This document shows, piece after piece, positions 38,573-51,759 of a stretch of 64,000 nucleotides of DNA. The DNA comes from Prochilodus magdalenae (lineage: Eukaryota; Chordata; Actinopteri; Characiformes; Prochilodontidae). The stretch's first letter is position 1; each line of letters starts with the position of its first letter. A program made the translations under genes and the position numbers. The notes under the pieces were generated by a model. That model searched no databases, was not told the DNA's origin, and was given only the letters and a program-made list of their open reading frames with translations. The stretch is from contig JAMWET010006936.1 of the NCBI GenBank assembly GCA_024036415.1, positions 950,001 through 1,014,000 on the forward strand. Direction: 5' to 3'.

Positions 38573-38579
38573 TTGATGC

Positions 38580-41420
38580 TACCGAATAACATAGATAATA
38601 ATATCTACATTAAGGAAGTATTTGTTTATTTAATAATGCTTTGGTCTCTCTGTCAATACACTTAGAATACTTGTGAAACAAAGCCCCTAAAAGTTGTTCA
38701 TGTTTGTTCCATGGGACACCTCTTTTGTACAGACCAATCACAGGCATTGTTGTGTAGAGTTTTCATTCTTGAAGTTCACCCACCTGTCATGTGCAATGTC
38801 TGCGGTTGTTTGTTTTTCTCCACAATTACGTCATGTTGTTTGCTGAAGCCAGACTGGCATTGTTTCCGCAAGAAGTATACAGAGACCTTGAGACTGGACG
38901 GCTAAACCAAATATTTCAGCCATTCTTGGATTAACGTATACAAATGCTGTAGAACAAAAAGGACAGGTGGCAAGACGGTGAAGGCAAACTTTAGTTTCTT
39001 GATGTGCGATTCTGGTTCACTAAATCCGCTCGGTTTTGGACTGGACAACCAGTTCCAACAATTTCGACAGGCTCTGAATTAAATGTGTACCAACACTATT
39101 AGCCATTTCACTTGGAAATGCATTTTATAGAGCAAACAAAGAAGCCCCTTGGCACTACCCATCCCAGCGCTACTTAAGCTGTGGAACTCTGCAGTAGAAA
39201 CAATGAATCTTTGTTTGCTGTGGTCAATGGACTGCTGTTCCTCATCCGGATAAAGAGGAGAGGAGACAGGCATTAGCAATCTCTCTCTCCCTCTCTCTCC
39301 TGTCAATCTTAGACTGTAACCCTTGCCTAGGCTCAGGGGCATTGTTATAAATTACGGCACTGGCCGCAGACGGCCAGTCTGCGTGGCCAGTCTCTCTAAC
39401 CTTGTTTTCCCCCCCTCCAACCTTTTGGCGCGCTCCCCTTTGATGTACACCACCATTATGCCTAATGGCCTTCATCTCGCACAAGCTGTTGAGGCTTCGT
39501 TAGGAGACGATCAGGTGGCTAGGGAGCACAGAGCTGCTCCCGATAAATCAATGCCAATGCCTGAAGGAGTTTGGAAAGGACTGGAACCATATGGGACTCC
39601 AGCACATCATCAGACAGAGCGTGTTTAGGTCATAACCGAGGAGTTACGTCATAGGGCAGCAGGTCATGGCTTACTAACTCGAAGAAAAGACTACTCATCT
39701 GAAAATAACAGTATGTGCAGAGGGAACTGTGGCCTAAGCGCAGTGTCAGTAACTGTAACAGGTGATGCATAGTCCTCAACCAAAATCCTATTGCATGGTC
39801 AGCTGCACCAGCCACGGAACGAAAGGGGCTGGAGTCCATTAGCCCGAGTAATTTCCTTGCTATTGAGTTGTCAAAGTGATGGCGACCGACTCAGTCTGCC
39901 CCAGTGACACAGCTGTAACAAGCTTTAAGACAGAATAAATAAAAGGGGGTGGGGGGCCGGGGAGAACTAGAGAGAGACAGAGAATAAGTGAAACTCGTGG
40001 CTCACCACTTTCATTAAATGGATCAAAACTGACCACTACATTGGCCTTTTTTTCGGAGGGGGGGGGCTAGCTCGAGGATTTCCTTCCAGTGTATCCAGGG
40101 GACAATTAGCGCACTGGTCAGCGAAACTAAGTGTGTCCATCTAAACCAATTACATGGCCTAAGTGGAGGCAATGCTAGCCAGTGGCGGGAGGATGGCTCC
40201 TCTACTGATTAACTGGCAGACACATTGACCCCTGCTGCCCCCTTAACTCCCTGAGGGGGAAACCACTGTCATGAGCGATAAATCTGGCCCTCGCTTCGCT
40301 CCAGCTTAGCCAAGAACTCCGCATAACCTATATCCCATTAGGCATGAGGTGGGCATGGCTAATAGCATAAACATGGCTCCTGGTGGACTGATCTTTGTCA
40401 GGACTATTGAGGTTATATTCACTATGGAGAGTGACACAATGGGAAGTCAACAAAAGGGCCAATCCTTGTGATGCGATTAAGAATTTGGAGGAAGTCCTTT
40501 AGGCTTCTGGTTTGGTCGGACTGAAGCAATGATGTGATTGGTCAGATACGCTTATTAGAGGCATGAAGCTTCGCTTGATAATAGAGAATCTTGCTCTCAA
40601 GAGAATGTGCAACAGGAGCCTAGTTAATTATGATACTCTGACCTTCAGGATGATGCATTTTCTGTACCTGCAATTGGATTACTGTCAAAAATGTATCCTA
40701 ATCTGAATAAATATTATAGACTCCAGTTAAACCCAATTAGAAATTAGCAGGGTACTGGTTGGGAGCTGTCTGTTACATTCATTACCGTTTATTCACTATG
40801 TAATTTGCCATTTGCTATTTTATCAATGCTGAGAGACGGTACTGACCCAATGCCGCACCTTAAAGTCATTTCCTTTGAAGATTTCATGGCTGCTCTCCCT
40901 GCGGTGATTCGATACAGATGCAATCAATGTCTGCAGATCATCATGGCCATACTACTCCTCATAAACTAATTCTGTTTCACTAATTGATCCTGACAGGAAC
41001 AAGCAAACCAAGCACCTTCATAGGAGCGAAGCAGCTCACAGCTTTTACAACAAATAGCTGGTTTTTTTTGGGTTTTTTTATGGCTGTTCAGCCTACGTTT
41101 GTCTAACTTCTACTGGGCTAACTTCTACAGTGATCATTCTGTACTGACAGATACCTCAGCTTCACAACCAGCAGTACAAAGTACATCCATTACCAAGCAC
41201 AAGTCATTTTTAACATTATTTGTAGATATTTTGTGCACTTTATGACTTGTGGTTTATGCCTCAGCACAATGTAAGAGAAATATACAGCTTCAGCGGGCAT
41301 AGTAAATGGCAGTTCGTTAATGGTACAATCACAGACTGCCTTGCTGACATCTTTATAGAAGCAAAATAGGGCTAGCTGTAATTAGCACTTCATAATTAAC
41401 TGTTCTTTTTGGGGCCTATT
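38580..41420. other. GC-richer unique region without recognisable exon
   Basis: About 39,000-40,950 is GC-richer, nearly free of repeats and lacks long frames. The frames at 39,079-39,484 (minus) and 39,323-39,628 (plus) overlap and are unrecognised. A short (CT)n lies at about 39,280-39,300. Candidate conserved non-coding sequence. Confidence 0.35.
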
Positions 41421-41423
41421 AAT

Positions 41424-42020
41424 ATACAGTCCTGTACAAAAGTCATAGACTACCCTTTCAATGTTTTAAATTTTTATTAAAATGTCCATTAAGGACATGT
41501 CATTTTTTTAAGCATCAGAATAAAAGCAGGGTGTATGTGTGTTCATCATTATGTAGCAAATGACTGCAATGTACAGTGACCAAACCTCCTCCTCCACATT
41601 CAACAGTCCGTGGGTGTTTAAGATTGATACTGTACTCCACAGACACTACATTTCTTGGTGGAATACTTTTTATATTGATTGCTGTTAATGATTTATTCAT
41701 TTTGTATTTTAATATAAGCTCACCGGACCAAAAAAAAAAAAATGAATCACCTGTGACTGAAACATACCTTTTAGTGTGTGGTAGTTTCTGGATGAGGGCC
41801 ACATCAAAAGTTCAGCCACTTTTGCATCAAATAATTGTGCGGTTGGGCCAGATTTGCTGGATGCCTTCCCTGCCACAATTCTAAGAAGAATTTCTTGTAT
41901 GCTGGGATTTTTACCACTGCTGGTAGGCTGTTATTACCGTACACGTACATACACCTGCAAATTCCACACATTCAAAAAGCCCAGCAAAAATCTGTCATCC
42001 AAACATTGTACATATGCAAA
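41424..42020 (-). mobile_element. decayed DNA transposon, helix-turn-helix family (copy 3)
   Basis: The start ACAGTCCTGTACAAAAGTCA resembles the terminal sequence of a common fish Tc1-like repeat (ACAGT.CTGTGCAAAAGTCTTAG). From 41,757 the text GTGACTGAAACATACCTTTT, then GTTTCTGGATGAGGGCCACATC and CAGCCACTTTTGCATCAA, matches the copies at 6,258-6,330 and 23,766-23,800. Only short broken frames remain. Confidence 0.5.
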
Positions 42021-42219
42021 ATGTAAATTCCCCTGAAATCAGTTTTAGGTTCAAAACATCATGAAGTCAATGTGAATTTTGCGTCATGGAACATACAGGT
42101 TTTATATGTTCTATAATGCTTTAATGCTACAAACACTGCAGCTTTCAACTCAATATAACCACACATACCAGCTAAAAAGTCTCTGTTATTTTTGGAAATG
42201 ACATTGTTCCTGTGTGGGC

Positions 42220-42572
42220 CATGGCACGACTACCCTTAACACTACGCAAACGCCGACAAAGACTGCAATGGTGTTGTGCCAAACGATCATGAAGGGACTT
42301 AGAATGGCAGCAGTTCATCTTCAGTGATGTGTCCTGCTTTTTGGTGGAGACGACCAACGAATCTGTCTGGAGGCACCGTGGTCAGTGCCTAGATAAAGGG
42401 CTTGTTGTCACACGTCACTACTGCAGGAACTGTGTGAGAGTATTCAAGCTACATGGGATGGATTATCACAGGACACCTCAACATCTCCATGCTGAGATGT
42501 CTGGTATGTTGTGTCAGCAAACAAGGTGACGTAGCACTGCAATCCAACACTTCCTTCTTTTGATGATGAGCG
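42220..42572 (+). mobile_element. Tc1-like element 3' fragment (CATCAAAA family)
   Basis: The plus-strand text encodes, in pieces, RQRLQWCCAKRS, WQQFIFSDVSCFLVETTNES and VWRHRGQC. This is the catalytic-core region of a Tc1/IS630-type transposase, with the SDE motif altered to SDV. It is followed by an inserted or deleted junction, then ..CVRVFKLHGMDYHRTP from the C-terminus in a shifted frame. The right end CTTCTTTTGATGATGAGCG followed by TA matches the inverted family end. A truncated, non-functional copy. Confidence 0.65.
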
Positions 42573-42579
42573 TAGCTAA

Positions 42580-44508
42580 TAGAAAAGGATATTGCTAAAT
42601 ATTCTGTGGGTTTGACTTTATTACAGTGACAAACAGTGGCTAAAGGAACATTAATCTGCTTCAACTGCTCTTCTGGCCTTCTGAACTGCCAAACGTCTAT
42701 AATAAAACCCAGTCATAACACATCAGAACTGATGACATTACATGGAAAAGGGATAATCACATGGCTGTATCTCACAGGTTTCTGCCATCCATGGTGCACA
42801 CATACCCTTGTTGTGTTTTAATTCAATTACAAGTTCAGGCCCTCTTTCAGTCTGTCCGTAACCAAATCAGAGGGTCAACAGAATCCATTAATACCCAGAG
42901 GAATGAGTCGGCTCCCCCCGCCCCTGTCTGTCATAGAGAAATCGCATTTCGGCCCGTTCCCTCCTGCTTTTGATAGATCCCTTTGTTCCCCGGCGCCATT
43001 ATGCATGTCAAGTTGTAACAGCATTTCCACAAGCCGAAAAAGCGAAAGCACGGGTTCGAATTAGAGCCATTACCGTGAATCATATTTGAAAATGTCAGGG
43101 CCCTAAAGAAGCAGGAGGTGTACGGCAGCTTGGGCCTTCAGATCCTGTTCGACGTCCCCCCGGTGCTGATTGCATTATATTAATGTATCAATTACACTAA
43201 ATGTGACTGCCCTTTGACTAGGGATCAAAGCGGAATCTCTCGGAGCAAGGAGATCATTGGATTAGACGGGGGTGCCGGCAGCAACAGATACATCGCTAGA
43301 AATAATCGGCCAAGGGTGCTTGGAGGGTCATGCGTTGCCTGTTACCATTAGTTAGACTTGTAAACTTTGTTCCCTTCATGCTGATCTGGGGCCAGCCGTC
43401 TTGTGCTGCTTGTAACTGACGTTCGTAGGAAGCGCTTGCCTTAGATCAGCGTAAACCTGCTCATTGCATGTTACGGTCATGTGTTTCGGCTTCTCCAGCA
43501 CCTGCTGGGAAATATATTGCTTTTGTTCAATGCCGTTTGACAGTGGTGCTATGCCCCTGCCCCGTAGCACACGTGAATGGGTAGACTGCAGCTGGATTGA
43601 GTGTTGGCCGCCGTTCCATAAACACCTATTCCATCTGACTGAATTTATCTGGCACGACTTGCAAGTCTGTGTAAACTGATTTCTGAAATTTCACTCTACT
43701 GACAACCCCAATTGGATGCATCAGCTTCACTTTGACCAGCGGTGGAAAGAACATCCGTTACTGTACATGAGTAATTCTTTCCCGTATTTGCAGTTCTTTT
43801 GTGTATTTTTACATGATTTGTACTTAATGCTTGAGCACAGTTTAAGTGAAATATGCCTTTTTCCGCCAGTCATGGTTCTTAAATTGCTGTTTTCGTGTGC
43901 TGCCTCAGTTTGCCATGATCACACTTTTGACTGATTCTTATTATCTGGGCCCAGCGCTGGCCCACAATCCTCAACCAACAATGCTCTGCCAATAGCTGTG
44001 ATCTTTTTCCCAGACCTCAGTCCGTGCCGTGTCTTCGGCAAAAACTATTATTCTCAAAAGGGGCCGGATTGTGCGACTGTCTTAACAGATTCGTGTGCCG
44101 TAGCATTGTGTAACGATATAATGTGCTCTGAGGTTTCCGAAATAGGGAAAAAAAAAAGAAGGTCCTTTTCAAAGCTCTGGCGCAAGAATGGTGCTTTTCA
44201 GAGAACGGACTGCGTGTGGTTCTGCTTTCACCAAAGAGGGGATTTCCCTTTGAGGCTTTTGCTTCTGGTTGTTTTTGGGAAAAGCCTCAGGGAACAGGCT
44301 TTAGTATTTTGGGAATGAATGTGAAATATGACTGGCAATCATTATGGAAGACCACTGGGGACTTCAACATCATTCAAAGGTTTGCCTCAAATGGTCTGCA
44401 CTCACAGGCACTGTCAAACTTCCCCAGGTTTATCAAAAAAAAAAAAAAGATTCCGCATAATTGAAAGGTTAAGACCATCATAGTGGCTTAATTTGAAATG
44501 CTTCATTC
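42580..44508. other. GC-richer unique region; possible hAT-like scrap
   Basis: 42,780-43,640 is balanced in composition, repeat-poor and without a credible exon; candidate conserved non-coding sequence. At 43,728 the text CCAGCGGTGGAAAGAAC and GTACATGAGTAATTCTTTC resembles the opening of the hAT-like MITE family at 25,769, but no matching right end or target duplication was seen. An A13 run is at about 44,436-44,449. Confidence 0.35.
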
Positions 44509-44510
44509 TA

Positions 44511-44550
44511 AAGAAGAAGAAGAAGAAGAAGAAGAAGAAGAAGAAGAAGA
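44511..44550. repeat. (GAA)n microsatellite
   Basis: Thirteen uninterrupted GAA/AAG units. Confidence 0.95.
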
Positions 44551-47455
44551 TGGTGGCAGGAACCACATGTCTGAAACGCTAAACTCCCCCTCACAGAAAG
44601 TTACATGAAATTATTCTGAATACACTGCCTAACATTGTTACAATAAAACTTGCTTGATCTGCATTGGACACCTGATAGCATCTAAATGATTCAATTATAC
44701 AGAAAGCTCAAAGGAATTCCCTTGTAAGACTTTAAGTGCAGTATTCACCCCTGGAAACTGCAGTTATGACTGTTAAGTAATAAATGGCTTAATTTGATAA
44801 TTTCCCACTTATACCTCACTGAAAGAAACTTTGGAAATTCTAAACTCGCGGTGGATACTACATTTAACTTGAGGTAATACAACCTTAAAAATAAAATAAA
44901 AAAGTGCTAGGTATTCATGTCATTCATTTTAGTTCCCTAAACTATGTGAAGGTTTGTTATGTCTTGTTCATGGTTCCTTGGGGAACTAAATTGTAGTTCC
45001 ATGGTACCATTTTTTTAAAAGAAGAATTTTCCCAGGAAAAAAATAAAATATTCAGACAATGTAATGTAATTCATTGTAATACCCATGTAATTACTATGTA
45101 ACTAACTATAATTACATCTGAATCTATTACATAAAACCTAAGTGCTTTCAGCATGAGAGTCGAAATATTGTTCAACGGAAAGAGGTGGGGAAATGATTAA
45201 TCAAACAATCTACAGTCAAGCATGAGTCTCACATTGTGTGCTTATAGAGGTCTGGACACAAATGGAATGGTGGAAAAGCTCATGCAGTAATCTTTATTAA
45301 CTACTGTTAGCTTTTGTCTGGGCTGGATTAATGTATCCTCAATGAGATTCTCCTGATGCATTGTGGATTATAGAGATTGAAATGCACGTGTGCCATTCTG
45401 TATAAACCAGCTACATCCACACAGAAAAGATCAACGGCTGAAGAGTTGTCCAACCTCCTGACCTGGGCCATTGTAACTTAATGTAGGCATTAAAGAGCAG
45501 GCTTTACAGCAATGATGAAGTTGTTTATCTAGGCTAATCCCTTCACTTTGCGCTACTATCTCCATCCGAAGGTCAACCGATTAGAATGCCCTAAACATTA
45601 TATTCTAATGTAGATAGCCGCTTTGTCGCTCGTACTGGTGAGCTAAAGCCCCAACATGGAACATGGTGTGATGTCACATCACACAGGCTTAGTGTAGAAC
45701 ATAAAAAGTTGCACTTCTGAAGCTGCAGATTGCTAGCTTAGTTGTGAGATATGTTTTCCCAGCTATTCTAGAACCACAGCATCATCAGGAAACACCTCTC
45801 CACATCCTAAGTGCATGTCATTCCCTCAGACACCTCCTCATCCCAACACGACTCCAATTAGGCCAAGTGATCCATCTCACTCCATCTATCTCACTTTTGT
45901 AGCCAGACAAGGCTGGTGCCTGACACCTCCTCAGTCAAAGAGCGATGGCGCTGGACATGTTAATGCGCGCACATGCACGCGCTCCAGAGGGAGAAGTGTT
46001 CCCTTGTCAATTTAACGCCATTACGGAGGGTGTGGGCTTAGAGGCTGTCAGGAACACTTCGCGATCACTCATGCTCCAAGATAAAGTAGGTTTCAGCACT
46101 CACAAGGTGGACAAAAAGTACATCTATGGCAAAACAGTAGGATGGAATAAGGTGGTGGTGTTGTTGTTGACACACCACCAACACATGCTTCAGAATAGTT
46201 TGCTAGGACATGTATGATCATTGCATTAATGAGATACATAGCTAATGGCTAATTAGATACACAGCAAACGGCTAAAGCAAAACAGGGGAAAGTAATTTAG
46301 CTTCAAGTTTGTATTCCACTGGACGCACAATTAAACCCCCAAAACACTAGAGATCAACTGTTCACTCATAGCAGGATATGCCCCCATTTTTAAACAGACA
46401 CAGTATGCTTTGTGTGAAGTGGAAACCCAAAAGCACTAACATTGCTAGTAATCATTTAAATGTAATTGAGCATGGTTTATAGCTTTAATGGATCCTAAAA
46501 TTTAAGGCCAAACCCATTTACAGCCCGAGAAGGCTTTTTTGATCCATGCCAATTTGAACCACATCAAGTTCCTGAACTGGCCCAGAGCATGGCAAAAGTT
46601 CATCCGAACTTTATCCCACCCAAACCGAACCACATCAAGTTTAGCCTTAGAGTCAATAAATCCGCTGCGCACAATTCAGCTTTGATTCTGTTTTCACAAA
46701 TGTCAAATTTCTCAAGAAAGCCTTTGTTTGGATAACGCTTGCGTGATGTACCACTTTGTTTCCTGCCCATCCGTTGTATCACAAGCCTGGGTTGATGATA
46801 CATTCACGAGTGAGTGACTCCAGCAAAAACTAAAGCAGGGGGAAAAAAATCAAAAATTTAAATCACATGGCAAAAATTGCTGCTCAAAATGGAAGGCACG
46901 CCCTAAAATGTGGAATTTAAAACCAACTTGAGCTCAATGAATGTTTGAGAAAAAGACGTTTGTACCAGACCTGATGTAAGCATTCGTGTAAATATAGTCT
47001 GACACCGTTCCAGCATCCAAGTTTCCAACAAGAATGAAGAAACTCCGTGACATTCTACAGATTTCAGATGAAGTGGGCCTGAGCAGAATAATCTGGGCTG
47101 GCTAAGGGTTATCAGTGACAGGTTGAAAAGCACTGTTGAAAATTCATGGCAACAATAGTTGATGGTATTTGCAGACCATGGTGTTTGGTGCCATCTAGTG
47201 GCCATCCACAATACTTCAGTCCTGTAGCCCAATCCCTTTTACTACTGCAGATAAAGGCTACATCCTGCAGCAATTAAAAATAAATTTTACTATACTGAAT
47301 TCAAAACACCCACATCCCGCTCACTCTGCCACTGTCACTGATAACACTATGCAACAAGATTTGTTTCCTGGTTTTATTCCAATTGCTTATGTGCATAAAC
47401 AGCTATATACATCACAAACTTGCAAGCAGGAAAATGCAGCAGCAGCAGCAACAAC
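44551..47455. other. non-coding, nothing recognised
   Basis: AT-rich to about 45,550, more balanced at 45,600-46,200, then unique sequence. The minus frame at 46,903-47,232 (109 residues) is unrecognised. Confidence 0.4.
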
Positions 47456-47462
47456 AACTACA

Positions 47463-47530
47463 GACATACAATATTTATTTGTATAGTGCTTTTTACAACT
47501 AACGTTGTCTAAAAGCAGCTTTACAGAAAA
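47463..47530. repeat. common teleost interspersed repeat fragment
   Basis: Contains TATTTATTTGTATAGTGCTT, then TTTACAAC and GTCTAAAAGCAGCTTTACAG. This resembles a motif found in very many fish loci (TTTAT.TATAGCGCTTTT...ACATTGTC.CAAAGCAGCTTTACAGAA). I recognise the motif from memory but cannot assign the parent element. Confidence 0.55.
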
Positions 47531-47599
47531 GAAGAAAAAAAAAAAACACAGAATTAATGTAAAGACGAAGGAAAGGGAAACCGGATCCACACCCCACCA

Positions 47600-48840
47600 T
47601 GGGGAGGAAACCCTACCTCCTTAGGTCTATCCCGGATGACAAACCAGTGGTATCCATACTTTAACTGGAGTATTAATTGAGACTACTGTATCCACCTCTG
47701 GTTAAGTTGGCCTACACAGCTGATCCACTGTAGTGCGCTTTTCTATTCATGAACAGTTATCTGACCTGCACCTTATGATGTCAAACATGCCATATAGACC
47801 TGGCCCAGTGATGTACCTGTAGTCTAGTCTGAAGTAGTGGGGATCTAAGCACAGGGAACACCGGTATCAACACTAGTCTAGCTAGCACTTAGCCAGCTAC
47901 ATAAACAACCTACATATGTTGTCTATTGCTGGCATTAACTCATGTAAAGCGGAGAAAGATCATTTTTTGTATACGTCATTCATTTTGACCCGTTTTCACA
48001 GTAGCCTAAACGTCCATCTTCACCAGTTTTGGAGGCTCAGTTGACCTACAGTCAGTTGGCTTAATTATTGCAGCATTATTTCATGTTTTTAGGCTTTTGT
48101 GTGGTCCATTTTGTTCTAGCATCTTTGACTTTGTGGAGAGAGGTGAATCATTTAAGGCAGACGTTCCCACCCTTCACTTTTCAGCCCTCGTTGTCTCACA
48201 TACAGAGCCAAGAACGTCCTAGCTAATCTGCTAATGAAAAAATATTACATTGCTTTAAAGTGCTTTTCCCTCCTCCATTCCTCCAATGAAAACGCCAACA
48301 GTGAAGCAGCAGCAGCAGAAACAGCTGGCAGAACGCTGCTTCACACACACGGAGGAACTTCCGCCAGGGCTGCAACAACACGGGGCCCCTGGAGGGCCAA
48401 GAAGATAAGGGTCTTTTATCTGTGTGCGGCGTTGGGCCTTGCTGAGGAAAGGCAGCAGTGAGGATGAACAGTGCTGAACAAGGCTCTCTTTGGGTGGGCA
48501 TGGGGCCAATGTGGGGCTACAGAGAAAGTCTAAGAGAGAGCGAGCACTTTAGAAAAGTGTTATCTATTGGCAGAGGTCTGAGCGAGGGGGCTCTGGAGAG
48601 TGTATGGAGAGGAAAAATATTTGGACATGCTCTGTGTTTGGTGTGGAGTGTGTGACAAATTTTCTCTTTTGGCCTACTCTTGCTTTACAAGTCATTACTA
48701 AGATGACCAAGATGTATCAGCATTATGCACAGCCTTATGGCTGCTCTATCATTTGTCTGGCAACTGCATTGTTTATTGACCGCTTGCCAAGTTACACCCC
48801 TTTTGATTATTGGTGCTTTGACTCACAAGCTTGTATGTTC
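47600..48840. other. non-coding, nothing recognised
   Basis: Unique sequence. Overlapping frames at 48,223-48,509 on both strands include a (CAG)n-like stretch and are not supported. Confidence 0.4.
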
Positions 48841-48845
48841 TACAG

Positions 48846-49100
48846 CAGGGCTTCTCAACCTTTCCACACCAAGGCCCACCTGATAACCACAAAGCATAGC
48901 GGCTCACCAGAAAACTTAGACAGACTTTAAAAATTTGCCATGTTGTCTCAAACTGAAGATGTAAAACTAGCCTGCTATTCTGGGCTATATCTAGCCCACT
49001 ACAAACAACTGCCACATCCTCAGTACAGGCCCACGGACAACTAGGGGGATTCTTTATGGCCCACTGGTGGTCCGTAGCCCACAGGTTTAATAGCATAAGG
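48846..49100. mobile_element. possible hAT-like repeat fragment
   Basis: CAGGGCTTCTCAACCTTTCC at the start and GGCCCACTGGTGGTCCGTAG near the end are typical words of hAT-type non-autonomous elements that contain repeated GGCCCAC/GGGCC motifs. The expected inverted right end was not found, so it is probably truncated. Confidence 0.4.
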
Positions 49101-51138
49101 GCACAAGTAGGACTAACCCAAATGGGAACTAGTGGAAGTAACAGGTGCACCTCATTTTACACCTGCTAGAGATCAATAAATCATAAATCACTGCAATTAA
49201 GACTCAGTGGTCTTTTGGTAATGTTGCAATGTTCAATGTGCTACTTGTAAAACTTCTAGCTCAAAACACTCCAGAATTAACCAACATCATGAGCATATGA
49301 AGTAGTAACAGTTCGGGCCCTATGCCAAAAATTATGTATTGTTTTGCAGAGATATCTATTGAAGTTAGCATGCTAACTAGCTAGCCCTGGCCAGTCTCAT
49401 CACGTAATACCACTTATCACCTCAAGAGGCGATTGTGAGTGACTGTAGTCTGCCATCAGTCTAACATGAGATGATGAAGTAGTAGCATTGCTGTCCTGAT
49501 GGTCTGCGCTAACGTCATGTTGAAGGTGCTGTTCCTGGTTAGACCATTTAAGGACAGGTAGCCAATGAAAGGAAAAAAAAAAAAAAAAAAAGTACACCCA
49601 ACAACAGCTGAAGCTTCTGGCACACCATCACCAATGGTCTCAGAAAGAAACCATTTACTGGCTGCTAAATTACCTCTAGATCAATAAAGGATCTATTTGT
49701 TTGGAGTATGAATGTAACAGGATGTGTCTTCTTACAATTTGCTCCTTTGAAACATTTTGGCTAATAAGCTAGCTTGTTTGCTAGTTAGCTGGACCTTCTG
49801 GCTGGACTTAACAATATGCTGCACTACTATGCCCTTACAAAGCTGCACATATGTACAGACTCATATGTAGAGTCAAACAAAGTGCACATGCACACCTCCA
49901 GTTCTCCAGGACAGGCAGTGACATTTAGCCATGATAAAGAGAAGGACTCTCAGGCACGACTTTGCTTCCCTCATTCTTAGCAAAGAGCCATTCTAAAGAA
50001 TGTAATATCACGTTCGATATTCCCAAAGACGGAGAGGATTGAGACCAGATCTGGTGTGACAGTTTTGATAAGAATGGGCTATCCCACAGTATGAAAAACC
50101 CCTATACTATCACCACATGTAGCTAGGGAGAATACTGACACTTAATGGCCCGTGCCCACATATGTTGTGCACTTGCACTGGACGTTTCAAAACCGCTAGG
50201 AGGAAGCACTGTACTGAATATAATTGAGAGTCCAAGCTGCCTCCTACGACTCCTACTGCTGAAACCCACAGCATGACTGTGTCTTGGCCATGCCCCACAT
50301 GTTGACAGCTTATCATCTAGTCTATTTTGCCCTACAGTCCTCAGTAGTAAGGAAGGAGGATCACAGAATTCAGTTTGACTTCACGAGTAGTAGAGCAGGC
50401 TGTTTTTCCAAACAGCAGAATGCTAGCACCCAGACATGACCTGAACGAGGCTTTTCTACTGACAACAATACATTTTGTAGCCATTTCTATTTGAAGTGAG
50501 CTACAGCTAATGGAATTTAGGACCACTCATGACAGACTTTACCAACTTAAATATTAAATAATACAAATTATTGCATCATTGTGCAATTAAAGATATTTAT
50601 CTATATATTCCCTACACATGTTCTGTAATAAGTTGTTCTTTCTCAGGTCACAATACAAGCTTTCTATAGCTGTGCAATTCAAATAGCCAGGTTGTGTTTT
50701 CATCCAGCCTGCCCCATATGAGCTGCTGCAGTTCTGGCTAGGAGCAGATCTTCAAATGCATAGCGCAATGTCTCAATGTGCTTTAATTCAAAAACATACA
50801 ATTCAGTAGAAGACAATATATTCCTGTAGAGTGGGGGAAAGGGTTCCCTTAAAAAAATAAAAAAAAAATAAAAAAAGGATAATGAAACAAATCGTTAAAT
50901 CCATCATGAGCAAGGGGCAACAATTTAGCAGCATGTCAGACAAAAAAAGTTCATTTTTTTACACTCTTGTTTATTATTTTCTATTTTTCCTCTGCTGTAT
51001 CTACATTTAGGTACCAGTAAGAACCATGTATGTGTTGAGCCATACAGGAAAGTTACGACATGAGTGCAAGGAAATTACACAGTAAACGACAGGAAGTTAC
51101 ACTCTCAAACACCCGCAGTAAAATGTCACTGGATAGTT
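49101..51138. other. non-coding, nothing recognised
   Basis: Includes an A19 run at 49,573-49,591 and an A-rich stretch at 50,850-50,877. No supported gene. Confidence 0.45.
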
Positions 51139-51154
51139 TTGTGAATAAGTGTAA

Positions 51155-51225
51155 ATAAAAAATCCACTCACACCAGCACAACACACACCTCACATCACTG
51201 CAGTGCTGAGAATGAATGACATGTG
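51155..51225. repeat. teleost repeat fragment (CACTCACACCAGCACAACAC)
   Basis: ATCCACTCACACCAGCACAA, then CACTGCAGTGCTGAGAATGA, matches a motif I associate with an abundant interspersed repeat of characins, catfishes and relatives. Only the core is preserved. Confidence 0.5.
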
Positions 51226-51304
51226 TGTGTGAATGTAATGACCACGTGTAAGTGATTAAAACATTAGTGTGAAAAGATACGGTTATTGGAGAAAACTGTA
51301 CAAC

Positions 51305-51750
51305 TGACAGTAAGCTCTAGTACCCTGTTGGGCCACCTCTATCCTGGATACAAGATGAGATACAGCAACTTGCCCACAGATGCTGCAGCTGGGCCTGTAG
51401 ATCCTTCACACTCACCGAAGCTGGCCCTATAAATGCTGGATTGATAGTAAATCAAGTGTTGGCTCCCCAGATCATCACCCCAGCGGTTAAGCCAACGTGT
51501 TGCCCCACGGCAAAGGCAGGATAGAAACACCCACAAGGCTTCCATACACAAACCCAACCTGGTCGTATCACTCAAGATGATACACTTCCAGTCCATAGCA
51601 GTCCAGGTGTCTCATTCACAACACCGTCTGCAAACGAATGCAATGGTGACTGGCTGTCAAAAGCAGGACATGTAATGGGGATCCGTCAGGGCTGTCCAGA
51701 GCCAGTTCGCTGTGTGTGCACGTACCCTCACAAAACCAGACCACACATCA
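51305..51750 (-). mobile_element. Tc1-like transposase remnant (third family)
   Basis: Read on the minus strand, the text includes DWKCIILSDTTRLGLCM (catalytic SDE region, with E replaced by T). An adjacent frame contains the sequence for AGVMIWGA, a motif highly characteristic of Tc1/IS630 transposases. The end reads GGPTGY (GGTGGCCCAACAGGGTA), the usual C-terminus of these proteins. Everything between is out of frame or deleted. The upstream part to about 51,750 (antisense of TGCGTTTGCAGACGG-type text) probably belongs to the same remnant. Confidence 0.65.
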
Positions 51751-51759
51751 TTTACATAT

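Noticed and set aside
39630..39839. CMVSCTSHGTKGAG on the plus strand as a second THAP-like start
   Set aside because: Only a C..(x)C-type spacing over 15 residues, then a stop. Too short to separate from chance.
43728..43965. Complete second hAT-like MITE between CCAGCGGTGG and CCAGCGCTGG
   Set aside because: The apparent right end is a short palindromic word and the flanking 8-mers do not match, so only a possible left-end scrap is noted.
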